Origin: CAYPXN01 sp964414715
GTDB taxonomy: Bacteria > UBA10199 > JADFYH01
Length of the DNA: 23,567 bases
Reading direction: 5' to 3'
Assembly: GCA_964414715.1 (NCBI GenBank)
Contig: CAYPXN010000027.1
Coordinates: forward strand, 1-23,567
A model generated the notes under the pieces. That model searched no databases, was not told the origin of the DNA, and saw only the letters and a list, made by a program, of their open reading frames with translations. Positions 14,500 through 22,237 of the stretch are shown one piece after another (position 1 is the stretch's first letter; every line of letters begins with the position of its first letter). A program made the translations under genes and the position numbers.

Positions 14500-14537
14500 A
14501 AGGGTGTGGCTGTGTTTGCAGTCACACCCTTCTCTTT
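14500..14537 (+). terminator. Rho-independent terminator after comEA
   Basis: AAGGGTGTGGCTG (14500-14512) pairs with CAGTCACACCCTT (14519-14531), 13 bp with a single G-T pair, around a 6-base loop, followed by CTCTTT. It begins 4 bases after the comEA stop. It separates the comEA pair from the VapBC operon downstream. Confidence 0.75.
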
Positions 14538-14559
14538 ACATCTATATGGGAGATATGAT

Positions 14560-14820
14560 ATGGTTAGCCTTATGAAAGCAACAGTGGAAATATCCGATCA
14601 TCTTTTTCGAGAAGCCAAGCGCTTTGCTGCGAAAAAAAATAAGACTTTCAGAGAAGTGGTGGAAATGGCTTTGCGTAATTTTCTTACAAACCAAAAAACT
14701 TCACCTAAGCCCTTTAAACTTCGAAAATGTACTTTTAAGGGAAATGGTTTAGTGGAAGGTTTACAAGAAGGAGACTGGGAAACCATTCGTAGCCTGATTT
14801 ACGAGGGGAGGGGAGGATGA
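14560..14820 (+). CDS. vapB: VapB-type antitoxin
   Basis: The 86-residue protein starts MVSLMKATVEISDHLFREAK: a short beta strand followed by two helices, the ribbon-helix-helix DNA-binding pattern of VapB antitoxins of the DUF2191 type. The C-terminal half (FKLRKCTFKGNGLVEGLQEG, then DWETIRSLIYEGRGG) is the part that normally wraps around the toxin. GGGAG (14548-14552) 7 bases before the ATG at 14560 sets the start; an upstream extension of the same frame would run through the terminator and comEA and is rejected. The TGA stop overlaps the toxin ATG (ATGA). It should neutralise the toxin and repress its own operon. Confidence 0.88.
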   Translation: MVSLMKATVEISDHLFREAKRFAAKKNKTFREVVEMALRNFLTNQKTSPKPFKLRKCTFKGNGLVEGLQEGDWETIRSLIYEGRGG

Positions 14821-15248
14821 TTGCGGTTGATACGAACATCCTCGTTTATGCACATCGAGAAGATTCTGAATTTCATAAAAGAGCAGATGAAATTTTAACA
14901 GATCTTGCAAATGGTCATCAAACTTGGGCGATTCCTTGGCCTTGTATCCATGAATTTTTGGGAATAGTTACTTATCCAAAAATATTCAAAATGACGACCC
15001 CTTTAGATCTAGCTTTGGAAGAAGTTGAATGTTGGATGGAATGTCCCTATTTAAGTTTGATTGGTGAAGAAAAAGATTATTGGCCTGTTTTAAAATCTGT
15101 GCTGCGGAGCGGTAAGATTGTAGGCCCCAAAATTCATGATGCTAAAATTGCAGCAATTTGCGTCCAAAATAATGTGAAGGTTTTTTGGTCTGCAGACAGG
15201 GATTTTAGTCGGATGCAGGGCTTGAAGGTGGAGAATCCGCTTTTGTAA
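14817..15248 (+). CDS. vapC: VapC-type PIN-domain ribonuclease toxin
   Basis: VapC toxins are Mg-dependent endoribonucleases that cut tRNA or rRNA when freed from VapB. This 143-residue protein has the PIN acidic residues in place: Asp5 in VDTNILVYAHR, Glu46 in IHEFLG, Asp108 in IHDAKIAA and Asp127 in WSADRDF, so it should be catalytically able. The length is normal. A GA-rich ribosome-binding site (GAGGGGAGG) precedes the ATG inside the end of vapB, and the genes overlap by four bases. It ends 4 bp before the stop of a convergent gene. The target RNA cannot be told from sequence. Confidence 0.93.
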   Translation: MIAVDTNILVYAHREDSEFHKRADEILTDLANGHQTWAIPWPCIHEFLGIVTYPKIFKMTTPLDLALEEVECWMECPYLSLIGEEKDYWPVLKSVLRSGKIVGPKIHDAKIAAICVQNNVKVFWSADRDFSRMQGLKVENPLL

Positions 15249-15252
15249 AGGT

Positions 15253-16422
15253 TTAAATTCTAAAATCCACCACGACTGCATCGTGATCACTGCATTCTTT
15301 TCCTTTGTATTTGGGACAGGGAATGACTTTGGGAGAAGTGTTGGGCGCCAATTTCAAATCCTTGGCAGCGAACCAATCAATTTTAAAACTGCAACGTCCG
15401 TTATTTTTGGAGAGAGCCCAATCGATGAATTTGAAACACCATTCGGGAATAATATCTCTCAGGTTTTTGATTTTTTTCAAATCTTCCACGCTGTAGTGAA
15501 GAGTGCAGGCGCCGGGTTCATTCCAGTTTTTGTAATCAAAGCCATGATCTTCAAAACTTTTAAATAATCCTTTTTCAAACATTCTGTCCGGATAGGGGTA
15601 ATGATTGGCAATTACGTAGCGTACACCCATGGCCACTCTCACCCAAAAACCATAAATTGCCCAAAAAGCTTTGCTCGAATTGTAAGTCGTGGTGTTGAGA
15701 TCTCCTCCAAACAGAGTAGGCAGGGGAGGAAGTTTTTCCACATATTTTAAGATGGTGCGCATTTGATCCCGACGATGGCGTTTGCTGGAATGGGCATCGA
15801 GATGAGCACAAATAATGCGCATTTTTCCACGGGGGAGTATTACGGTACAAGCAAGGGCTTGTTGATTTCCCAGGCGCTTTTCTTTTCCCTTCATTTTATC
15901 TTTGTTGTTGTGCAAGGGAATTTGATGAAAATCTTCGATGGGATAACGAGAAAGAATGGCATTGCCATGAAGACCCAAAGTGTTGTCGCCTTCGAAATGA
16001 ATCTCGGTTCCATTGCCTTTGCAAAGATTGATGTAGGTGGGAACAAAATAATAATTCATCTGCAAAGCTTGGGCGAGTTCTTTTGCCACGTTTCGGTTTC
16101 CGGATCGAACCATTCCAAGATCTGTTTCTGGTAAAAGTAGAATATCGGCTTTGTTGAATTCGGGATGATTTTTGAGATTATCCAGAATTCCATCGAACTC
16201 AATACCGCGTTCGATATTCCAACAAAGGGCCCGATAAGAATCTTTTTTGACTGAATCGTTTTTGTTTGCAAAGAAACCGGCTTCATATCCTTTGAGAACC
16301 TGCTGAATTTCTGGTTTCAGACGATGAAACAGTTTCGATTTTCTCAGCTCCTTGCTGTTTTGAATTTTGGCAAGTTCCGGAAAATGAGGGCTTAAATTAT
16401 GTTCGAGAGGGCTTGTTTGCAT
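15253..16422 (-). CDS. Endonuclease/exonuclease/phosphatase family protein
   Basis: The 389-residue protein has the DNase I-like EEP fold from about residue 63: ALCWNIERG with Asn69, LLLPETDLG with Glu99, HGNAILSRYP (152-161), ICAHLDAHS with His207, GGDLNT with Asp241 and Asn243, and the terminal SDHDAVVVDF with His380. All metal and catalytic residues are present, so it should hydrolyse a phosphoester. The family includes nucleases and lipid or sugar phosphatases, and the substrate cannot be set from sequence. No signal peptide is seen; the first 60 residues are a helical extension. It is convergent with vapC (4-bp gap) and lies 59 bp downstream of the broken lipoprotein gene. Confidence 0.88.
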   Translation of the reverse strand: MQTSPLEHNLSPHFPELAKIQNSKELRKSKLFHRLKPEIQQVLKGYEAGFFANKNDSVKKDSYRALCWNIERGIEFDGILDNLKNHPEFNKADILLLPETDLGMVRSGNRNVAKELAQALQMNYYFVPTYINLCKGNGTEIHFEGDNTLGLHGNAILSRYPIEDFHQIPLHNNKDKMKGKEKRLGNQQALACTVILPRGKMRIICAHLDAHSSKRHRRDQMRTILKYVEKLPPLPTLFGGDLNTTTYNSSKAFWAIYGFWVRVAMGVRYVIANHYPYPDRMFEKGLFKSFEDHGFDYKNWNEPGACTLHYSVEDLKKIKNLRDIIPEWCFKFIDWALSKNNGRCSFKIDWFAAKDLKLAPNTSPKVIPCPKYKGKECSDHDAVVVDFRI

Positions 16423-16443
16423 GGCCGTTCCCCTAACAAAATA

Positions 16444-16483
16444 AGCCTGAAAGGATCAAGAGTCTTTCAATCCGTATAAGGCT
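16444..16483. terminator. Weak hairpin between the lipoprotein and EEP genes
   Basis: AGCCT (16444-16448) pairs with AGGCT (16479-16483), and TGAAAG (16448-16453) with CTTTCA (16464-16469). The structure covers the lipoprotein stop codon. It has no T-tract on either strand, so termination is doubtful; it may only mark the gene junction. Confidence 0.25.
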
Positions 16484-17377
16484 ATTGGGGAGTATAAAGC
16501 TGATATTGTGATGTGACTTGTTCCTGATCATTCACGAGACCATACACTAATGCGATAAACTGTTTTGTTTCGGGATTTACTATAATGTATTCGGGTATAT
16601 CCTGGGTTCCCTTTTGGGTTTGAACGTTATTGGTAAGAACAGGGTTATCGAAAGTAAAGGTTCCAGACAAACTCTGATTATCTGCTGTGGCAAGATAGGT
16701 GCCTGTGTTGTTGCCAGTTGCGGTTAATGTAAGTTGTGAAATTTGAGGTCCTCCGCTACTTGATGCTTGAGAATCGTTACTGTTATCGATGGCATTTGAA
16801 TCCGTTAAATTAAAAGTTCCTGTCATATTTGTTGCATTGAAATCGCTGGGATATTGATAGGCTACGAGGTTTATAATACCCGTAGTTTGATTATGAATAG
16901 GGACTATCGTGCTTACAGAAACACTCAAAGATAATATACAATCGGGATAGCTGCTTTGAGAAACTGTTCCACTAAAATTAAAAGTGTTATTGTGTGAGTC
17001 CGTCAAGTTTATGCTTAAAGAGTCCCCTTGGAGCGACCAACTACCCGTCATGGTATTTTTTTCATAGCCAGTGCCAGGAGCTTCATCTTTGGTGGCATTA
17101 TGATTGGGTTCCACAACGGTTGCTGTAGCCGTGTTATCGGCTGACAAATCAAAATAAAATCCCACCATATAATCTTTAATAAGGTTAATCGTAACTCCCT
17201 CTGCACTTGCTGTACTGGTAAGCTTCCATAAAATCCGGGAAGTGAGCTGGAGGTGATGTCCGCACACGTTGCCGCAGGAGCCGGAGTAGAGGTGGAACCG
17301 CAGCCGGTGATGATGGGGCTGCTCGCAAGCAGGCTCAAGGTAATTAAAGAAAGAAAAGTACGTACAAAATTTCGCAT
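16482..17377 (-). pseudogene. Lipoprotein gene interrupted by a -1 frameshift
   Basis: The ATG at 17375-17377, after a good AGGGGG site, starts a lipoprotein signal peptide (MRNFVRTFLSLITLSLLASS, then PIITGC with lipid-bearing Cys26). The frame stays sensible to LPGFYGSL and then becomes nonsense. In the -1 frame, sense resumes as TSTASAEGVTINLIKDYMVG and runs to the stop at 16482. One missing base near 17215-17230 (around AAGCTT) explains this, giving an ancestral protein of about 298 residues. The body is rich in Asn, Ser and Thr with strand repeats such as MTGSWSLQGD, MTGTFNLTD and LSGTFTFDNP, suggesting a beta-sandwich or lipocalin-like surface lipoprotein. It may be a true recent break, a phase-variable site or a sequencing error. 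Function unknown. Confidence 0.8.
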
Positions 17378-17425
17378 ATGTCCCCCTAATTTTATTATGT
17401 TGATGAGTGATGCACAAAGCGTTCC

Positions 17426-17449
17426 AACAAAAATTTGGAAACTTTTGTT
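17426..17449. other. AT-rich inverted repeat upstream of the lipoprotein gene
   Basis: AACAAAA (17426-17432) and TTTTGTT (17443-17449) form a 7-bp inverted repeat in the 176-bp gap between the SDR-DUF2867 stop and the lipoprotein start. It could be a regulator site or a weak terminator of the large operon upstream. The rest of the gap is AT-rich with no other clear signal. Confidence 0.3.
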
Positions 17450-17553
17450 AAAAGGAATGAAAAAAAATCAAATATTGTTTGTCGGAAATATTCTTACTTG
17501 TTTAAAAATGAAGACAAATAATTGACGCTTAATGGGTTAGAGAGAGCAAAAAG

Positions 17554-19017
17554 TTACTTTGTTTTAAGAGCAGACTGCGATTCTGCCTTTTGTTTGATTC
17601 GATTCAACATTCCCCCAAAAATGAAATTATGAAAGGGGAGAAGACTATACCAATAGAGGCGTCCCCATAGGCCGAGAGGATCAAAAAAAGCAACCTGGTA
17701 GATTGTCGATTTTTCCTGATTTCCTTCCACCCAAAATTCCAGCCAGGCTCTTCCGGGAACTTTCATTTCAGCGCGTAGCAACAAGCGCTTGTTGGCTTCA
17801 AAGGCCACCACTCTCCAAAAGTCAATCGCGTCACCTTCCTGCAGATCCACGGGATCTCTTCTGCCCCTCCGAACTCCCACTCCTCCCAGAACAAGATCGA
17901 CAAAACCTCTCATCTTCCAAAGGAGATTGGCCGTGTACCAGCCGGTATTTCCTCCAATAACCTGGATGGGATAAAAGGCTTTTTCGGGTGAAGTGTTGAC
18001 CTGGATTTTTCTGGCATCGAGAAGACGAAGTCCGAATTTTTTTGCGGATTCAGAAACTGCTTCTTTGCCGGAAGAAAATGCATCTGACCAATGAGTTTGG
18101 ATGAAGTCTTGATCTTCATTATGTAAAGCGCGTGTGATGGCCTCCTGAATTCCCATTGGCTTTACTGAAAAAACTTTCAATGCTTTCGGGTTTCTGACGA
18201 AGGTGGGATTTTTAAGGCCTTCGATCAGTTTTTCTCCCACCCGTTTGTAGGCAGGCGTGACCAAGGCCAACCAAAGGCTGGAGAGACGAGGAGTTAAAAC
18301 AGGAACCGGAATCAGCCAGCGTTTCAATTTGCGTTGCTTGGCATATTCCATCATGAGATCGCGATAAGTCACAACATCACGTCCCCCAATTTCAAATATT
18401 TCCGATTGTGAAAATTCTTTTTGATAAGCCTCCACGAGATATTCCAACACATCTTCGATTCCGATGGGTTGGGTGGGAGTTTTTACCCAGCGGGGTGTGG
18501 TCATGATGGGGAGTCTTTCCACAAGAGCTCTTACAATTTCAAAAGAAATGGAGCCTGAACCCAAAATGATGGAAGCCCTGAATTCGATGACGGGAATTCC
18601 GGAACTTCTCAGAATGTTTCCCACTTCTTGTCGGGAGCGCAAATGTTCTGAAAGCTCATCTTCTGCCGAACCAAGCCCTCCCAGGTAGATGATTTTTTGG
18701 ATTCCGGAAACACGGGCTGCTTCCGCAAAATTTTTTGCAGCGATTTTTTCTTCTTCCTCAAAAACACCCTTACTCGTGAGAGAGTGTACCAAATAGTAGG
18801 CAGTGTGAATGCCTTTCATGGCTTCCTGAAGACTTTCAGGTTGAAAGACATCTCCTTTGACGAGTTCGGTGCTGGGCGCAATTTGGTGTTTTAATAATTC
18901 GGGTCTGCGTAAGAGGCATCTCAAGGGAAGTTCGGATGCTTCAAGTTTTTTAAGCAAACGTCCTCCGACGTAACCGCTGGCTCCCGTAAGAAGAATTTTG
19001 TTTTTTTGTTCTGCCAT
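17554..19017 (-). CDS. SDR-type NAD(P)-binding protein with C-terminal DUF2867 domain
   Basis: The 487-residue protein begins with a Rossmann fold of the atypical extended SDR group: TGASGYVGGR (11-20), KGDVFQP for the second strand Asp and YLVHSL. Residues 340-480 are a DUF2867 domain: FYPIQVIGGNTGWYTANLLW, VDLVLGGVGVRRGRRDP and GDAIDFWRVVAFE. Such fusions are often found beside photolyases in proteobacteria; their substrate is not known. It is the last gene of the operon, 34 bp after the photolyase, with an AT-rich inverted repeat in the gap. A soluble cytoplasmic oxidoreductase or binding protein is likely. The family call is firm, the function open. Confidence 0.9.
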   Translation of the reverse strand: MAEQKNKILLTGASGYVGGRLLKKLEASELPLRCLLRRPELLKHQIAPSTELVKGDVFQPESLQEAMKGIHTAYYLVHSLTSKGVFEEEEKIAAKNFAEAARVSGIQKIIYLGGLGSAEDELSEHLRSRQEVGNILRSSGIPVIEFRASIILGSGSISFEIVRALVERLPIMTTPRWVKTPTQPIGIEDVLEYLVEAYQKEFSQSEIFEIGGRDVVTYRDLMMEYAKQRKLKRWLIPVPVLTPRLSSLWLALVTPAYKRVGEKLIEGLKNPTFVRNPKALKVFSVKPMGIQEAITRALHNEDQDFIQTHWSDAFSSGKEAVSESAKKFGLRLLDARKIQVNTSPEKAFYPIQVIGGNTGWYTANLLWKMRGFVDLVLGGVGVRRGRRDPVDLQEGDAIDFWRVVAFEANKRLLLRAEMKVPGRAWLEFWVEGNQEKSTIYQVAFFDPLGLWGRLYWYSLLPFHNFIFGGMLNRIKQKAESQSALKTK

Positions 19018-19021
19018 AAAA

Positions 19022-19050
19022 ATTTAAAATACTTGGGATTAATTTTAAAT
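19022..19050. other. Intercistronic AT-rich inverted repeat
   Basis: ATTTAAAAT (19022-19030) and ATTTTAAAT (19042-19050) are perfect 9-bp reverse complements and nearly fill the 34-bp gap between the photolyase and SDR-DUF2867 genes. It may be an RNA-processing or internal regulatory site, or chance in AT-rich DNA. Confidence 0.3.
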
Positions 19051-19051
19051 A

Positions 19052-20521
19052 CTATTTTTTAATTTTGGCTAGTGCGGAGAGCGCTTGTTGCCGTGCAATA
19101 TTGTGATCCACTAAAGGAGAAGGATAATTAGTTTTGATCTTCGATTTCCAGGGTTGGTGAATGAACTCATTGGGAACTTTTTCAAGTTCTGGAATCCATT
19201 TCCTTATATATTTTCCTTCGGGATCAAATTTTTCTCCTTGGAGAACAGGATTAAAAATTCTGAAATAGGGCGCCGCATCTGCTCCACAGCCGGCAGACCA
19301 TTGCCATCCTAGAGTATTGTTTGCGAGATCCGCATCGAGCAAAGTATCCCAAAACCAGCGAGCTCCTTCTTGCCATGATAAGAGCAGGTCTTTTACCAAA
19401 AAAGAGGCGACAATCATGCGCACCCGGTTGTGCATCCAGCCTGTCTTCCAAAGTTCTCTCATGCCTGCATCTACAATGGGATATCCGGTAAGACCTTGTT
19501 GCCAGGCTTTCATAAATTTTTGATTTGTTTGCCAGGGAAATTTTTCAAACTCTTTACGGAGAGGTTTTTCTGGAGTGTCTGGAAAATGATAGAGAAGATG
19601 ATGTGCAAATTCTCTCCAGCCCAATTCCCGGAGAAAGCTTTCTGCGGAGCTTTCGTTTTGGGTATTTATTTTTTGGGGAAGGGCCTTTCCTTCGTTCTTG
19701 AACAAGGCAAAGAGGATTTGCTTGGGGCTGATCTCGCCAAAGTGAAGATGGGGGGAGAGTTTGGAGGTTCCTGTGCTTGCGGGAAAGTCCCGTTGCTGCT
19801 TGTATGGGGAAATGTTTTTTAAAAACCTTTGCAGCTGCAACTGGGCCCCTTTTTCGCCAGGAGTAAAATTTTGATCCTTACAAAAACTCGTACCTGTTGG
19901 TGTGAGAATTTTATAAAAATTTTTGTCCCAGGGAAGAGAGGGGAGTAATTTTAACTCATTTAAGTCCAGGCTTTCCATTTTTTTTGAACAAGCAATAATT
20001 TCTTTCGGAACAGGAAGAACTTTTTCGATTTCATGGATTTTTCCCAGGCAATGATTCCAAAAAGGTGTGAAAACCTGAAAAGGTTTTCCTTGTTTGTTCT
20101 GGATTTCCCAAGGTTCAAAAAGAAGCTTGGTCTTGAAGCTTTTTACATCCAGAGTTTTGTTTTTGAAATGTGATTGGATGAGCTGATCCCTCTGAATAAG
20201 AGCGGGCTCGTAACATCGATTCCAGTAAAGTGCGGAAGCGCCACTTTCTTCCACGATATTTTGAAGTGTTTTAAGGCTGGGTCCTTTTCTGAAAATGAGG
20301 CGAAGTCCTTTTTCTTCCAACTCTTTTTTTAGTGCGGAAAGTGAGTGGTGAAGCCATGAGAGGCTTGCAGCACCCGGTCTCCATGTTTTTTCTTCTTCGG
20401 GCGCATGGATGTATAGAGGAAGAATCGCTTGTGAAAGTTGGGTAGCCTGCCAAAATGCAGGGTTGTCAGATAAACGTAAATCACGTCGAAACCAAACAAT
20501 GACGGTTTTTTTTTGAGACAT
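19052..20521 (-). CDS. phr: Deoxyribodipyrimidine photolyase
   Basis: Photolyase uses blue light and reduced FAD to split UV-made pyrimidine dimers. The 489-residue protein opens with VIVWFRRDLRLSDNPAF (the antenna-binding Rossmann-like domain) and has the FAD-binding half: TSKLSPHLHFGEIS (252-265), LTGYPIVDAGMRELWKTGWM (344-363), and DADLANNTLGWQW (396-408) with SAGCGADAAPYFRIFNP. These fit class I CPD photolyases of normal length, and Trp residues needed for electron transfer are present in this region. The ATG is 3 bp after the pteridine reductase stop. Upstream folB-like and pteridine reductase genes hint that a reduced pterin or folate may be its antenna. CPD rather than 6-4 specificity is likely but not proven. 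Confidence 0.95.
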   Translation of the reverse strand: MSQKKTVIVWFRRDLRLSDNPAFWQATQLSQAILPLYIHAPEEEKTWRPGAASLSWLHHSLSALKKELEEKGLRLIFRKGPSLKTLQNIVEESGASALYWNRCYEPALIQRDQLIQSHFKNKTLDVKSFKTKLLFEPWEIQNKQGKPFQVFTPFWNHCLGKIHEIEKVLPVPKEIIACSKKMESLDLNELKLLPSLPWDKNFYKILTPTGTSFCKDQNFTPGEKGAQLQLQRFLKNISPYKQQRDFPASTGTSKLSPHLHFGEISPKQILFALFKNEGKALPQKINTQNESSAESFLRELGWREFAHHLLYHFPDTPEKPLRKEFEKFPWQTNQKFMKAWQQGLTGYPIVDAGMRELWKTGWMHNRVRMIVASFLVKDLLLSWQEGARWFWDTLLDADLANNTLGWQWSAGCGADAAPYFRIFNPVLQGEKFDPEGKYIRKWIPELEKVPNEFIHQPWKSKIKTNYPSPLVDHNIARQQALSALAKIKK

Positions 20522-20524
20522 TCT

Positions 20525-21253
20525 TTACCTGTTTTCACCACCCCCGACGACAAAACTTTGCCCAGTAATGAAGTCGGATTCGGCTAAATGAACTGCCATT
20601 TTTGCAACTTCGTCGGCCCCGCCCCAGCGCTTGGCGAGTGTGTCTTGAACAGCAATTTTATTTTGCACCTCTTCCATCCCGGGAGTGGGCAGAATGAGCC
20701 CGGGACAAATGGCGTTTACCAAAATTTCCGGTGCGAGTGCCTTGGCAAGAGATTGCGTAAGAGTGATCAGAGCCGCTTTGGAAGTGCAGTAGGGAATATA
20801 GTTTGGGTAAAAATGCGGCATGCTTCCATCGGCAATATTAATGATGCGCCCTTGGGCGGATTTTTTGAGAAGAGGAGCCAGTTGTTGAGCGAGAAAAAAG
20901 GGGGCTTTTACATGAAGATCGAGAAAGATGTCCCAGTCTTTTTCTGTCACTTCTTGCAGAGGAGTGGGATAAAAAACGGAAGCATTATGAATGAGAATAT
21001 CAAGGGATTGTTCCTTTTTGATAATTTGCTGGGTGAGTTGCAGTATTTCTTCAGACTTTGAAAGATCTGCCGAGTATAAACTGCAATGACTTCCTAACTT
21101 CTCAATTTCCTTTGCCAGACTTTCAGCCTCGTTCTTCGATTGATGATAATGGATGAGAACATCGGCGCCTCTCTGAGCAAAAGTGAGTGCAATCGTTTTT
21201 CCGATTCTTTTGGCTGCTCCGGTGATGAGAATTTTTTTTCTTTTCAGGTTCAT
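20525..21253 (-). CDS. Pteridine reductase (PTR1/FolM-like short-chain dehydrogenase)
   Basis: The 242-residue SDR should reduce pterins (dihydropterin to tetrahydropterin) with NADPH. The cofactor loop is TGAAKRIG (11-18), with Arg where most SDRs have Gly; this TGxxxRxG form marks pteridine reductases and FolM. It is followed by LIHYHQS (33-39), close to the HYHRS of trypanosomatid PTR1, which selects NADPH. The catalytic set is Asp142, Tyr155 and Lys159, with the same Asp-to-Tyr spacing of 13 as PTR1 Asp181/Tyr194, and no usual catalytic Ser. The C-terminus SDFITGQSFVVGGGENR is standard. Its ATG overlaps the folB-like stop (ATGA), and the photolyase follows after 3 bp. This is stronger than a generic SDR call; E. 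coli FolM-type dihydromonapterin reduction is the best guess. Confidence 0.88.
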   Translation of the reverse strand: MNLKRKKILITGAAKRIGKTIALTFAQRGADVLIHYHQSKNEAESLAKEIEKLGSHCSLYSADLSKSEEILQLTQQIIKKEQSLDILIHNASVFYPTPLQEVTEKDWDIFLDLHVKAPFFLAQQLAPLLKKSAQGRIINIADGSMPHFYPNYIPYCTSKAALITLTQSLAKALAPEILVNAICPGLILPTPGMEEVQNKIAVQDTLAKRWGGADEVAKMAVHLAESDFITGQSFVVGGGENR

Positions 21254-21594
21254 GGGAAAGTGGCCTCCACAGAAACAGATTCTGCGCGGGGAAGCGCCGC
21301 AGGCTTGTCGATTTCCACTTTTGCTGAACTCACTTTGGGATATTTTTGGATGAGTTTCAGAATTTCCCGTGCCATTTTTTCTAAAAGCAGATGTTGTGAA
21401 TTTTCGACATGATCGATAATTTCAAGATAAATTGCGTGATAGTCTACAGTGTCTTCGATGCGATCGCTCAGGCTTGCTGCTTCACCCTCAAAATGAATTT
21501 CCGCATTGATGCAGACGTCCTGTTTTTCGAGTCGTTCTTTTTCGTAAATTCCAATAATGCATTGGAGTCGTAAGTTTTTGATTCGGATAATCAT
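21250..21594 (-). CDS. folB: Dihydroneopterin aldolase family protein (FolB/FolX)
   Basis: FolB converts dihydroneopterin to the hydroxymethyl pterin used in folate synthesis; its relative FolX epimerises dihydroneopterin triphosphate for tetrahydromonapterin. The 114-residue protein has the tunnelling fold signature: IIGIYEKERLEKQDVCINAE (13-32), DTVDYHAIYLEI (48-59), LLLEKMAREI with Glu72 that anchors the pterin, and VEIDKPAALP with the catalytic-type Lys97. It overlaps the glycosyltransferase stop and the pteridine reductase start by ATGA at each end, so all three are translationally coupled. Next to a PTR1/FolM-like reductase, either a FolB or a FolX role is possible; sequence alone leaves FolB as the default name. 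Confidence 0.85.
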   Translation of the reverse strand: MIIRIKNLRLQCIIGIYEKERLEKQDVCINAEIHFEGEAASLSDRIEDTVDYHAIYLEIIDHVENSQHLLLEKMAREILKLIQKYPKVSSAKVEIDKPAALPRAESVSVEATFP

Positions 21595-22232
21595 GCTTTG
21601 TTCTTTCTTGAAAGCTGATTGCAGAGGGAATCGCTTTCGCTTCGATGGTAGATATAGGTTTTGTGGGAAGTTTTGAGGGATTTTACGCCGCTTTCTTTGA
21701 TTTTTTCATGGAGATAAAAATCTTCCCCAAAATCTACAATCGGAAATCCTTTAATTTCTTTCAGAAAATTAGTTTCGATGAAAGAGCTTACCATGTGGGT
21801 GCAGTCATTCAAGTGAATCATTTTGTTTGTATCTCGGGCATCCGGTACATAAGGATTCCCGATAATTTCGAACTGAGAATGAAGCATTTTGAGATCAGGA
21901 TCTTTTTCGAGGTATTCGAAATTTATCTGGAGATGATCTGCTTTGTATTCATCATCCGAATCGAGAAAGGTGCAGTATTTTCCTTGGGCTGCTTCAATCC
22001 CGGCGTTGCGTGTTTTGGGAAGTCCGCTATGTTCCTTGGGAATATAATGAATGCGGGCGTCTTTTTTACAATAGGCTTGAATCAGCGAGGCCGTTTCATC
22101 CTGGGAGCCATCATCCACCACCAGCAATTCCCAATCTTGAAAGCTTTGTTTCAAAACAGATTCAATCGCCCGGGGAAGCAGGTGGGCGCGATTATAAGTT
22201 GCAAGAATGATGGAAAAATAAAGCGGGGTCAT
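21591..22232 (-). CDS. Family 2 glycosyltransferase
   Basis: The 213-residue protein is a GT-A inverting glycosyltransferase using a nucleotide sugar: SIILATYNRAHLLPRAIESV (7-26), VVDDGSQDET (38-47), GLPKTRNAGIEAAQGKYCTF (70-89), and DSDD (91-94) for the metal-bound sugar nucleotide. It is short for the family, which usually runs 250-330 residues; the C-terminal part is reduced but contains FGEDFYLHEKIKESG, with the ED acid pair near the usual catalytic base position. No membrane segment is present. It overlaps folB by ATGA and follows the DUF309 gene after 5 bp. The acceptor is unknown and no polysaccharide cluster surrounds it. Confidence 0.9.
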   Translation of the reverse strand: MTPLYFSIILATYNRAHLLPRAIESVLKQSFQDWELLVVDDGSQDETASLIQAYCKKDARIHYIPKEHSGLPKTRNAGIEAAQGKYCTFLDSDDEYKADHLQINFEYLEKDPDLKMLHSQFEIIGNPYVPDARDTNKMIHLNDCTHMVSSFIETNFLKEIKGFPIVDFGEDFYLHEKIKESGVKSLKTSHKTYIYHRSESDSLCNQLSRKNKA

Positions 22233-22237
22233 TCTTC

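Noticed and set aside
14332..14820. A longer 162-residue frame upstream of the VapB antitoxin.
   Set aside because: The extension overlaps comEA and its terminator in another frame; the ribosome-binding site at 14548-14552 supports the start at 14560.
16482..17417. A continuous 311-codon frame with an ATG at 17417 for the lipoprotein locus.
   Set aside because: Its first 60 residues are His/Cys/Arg-rich and unlike an exported protein, whereas the other frame has a textbook ribosome-binding site, signal peptide and lipobox at 17377.
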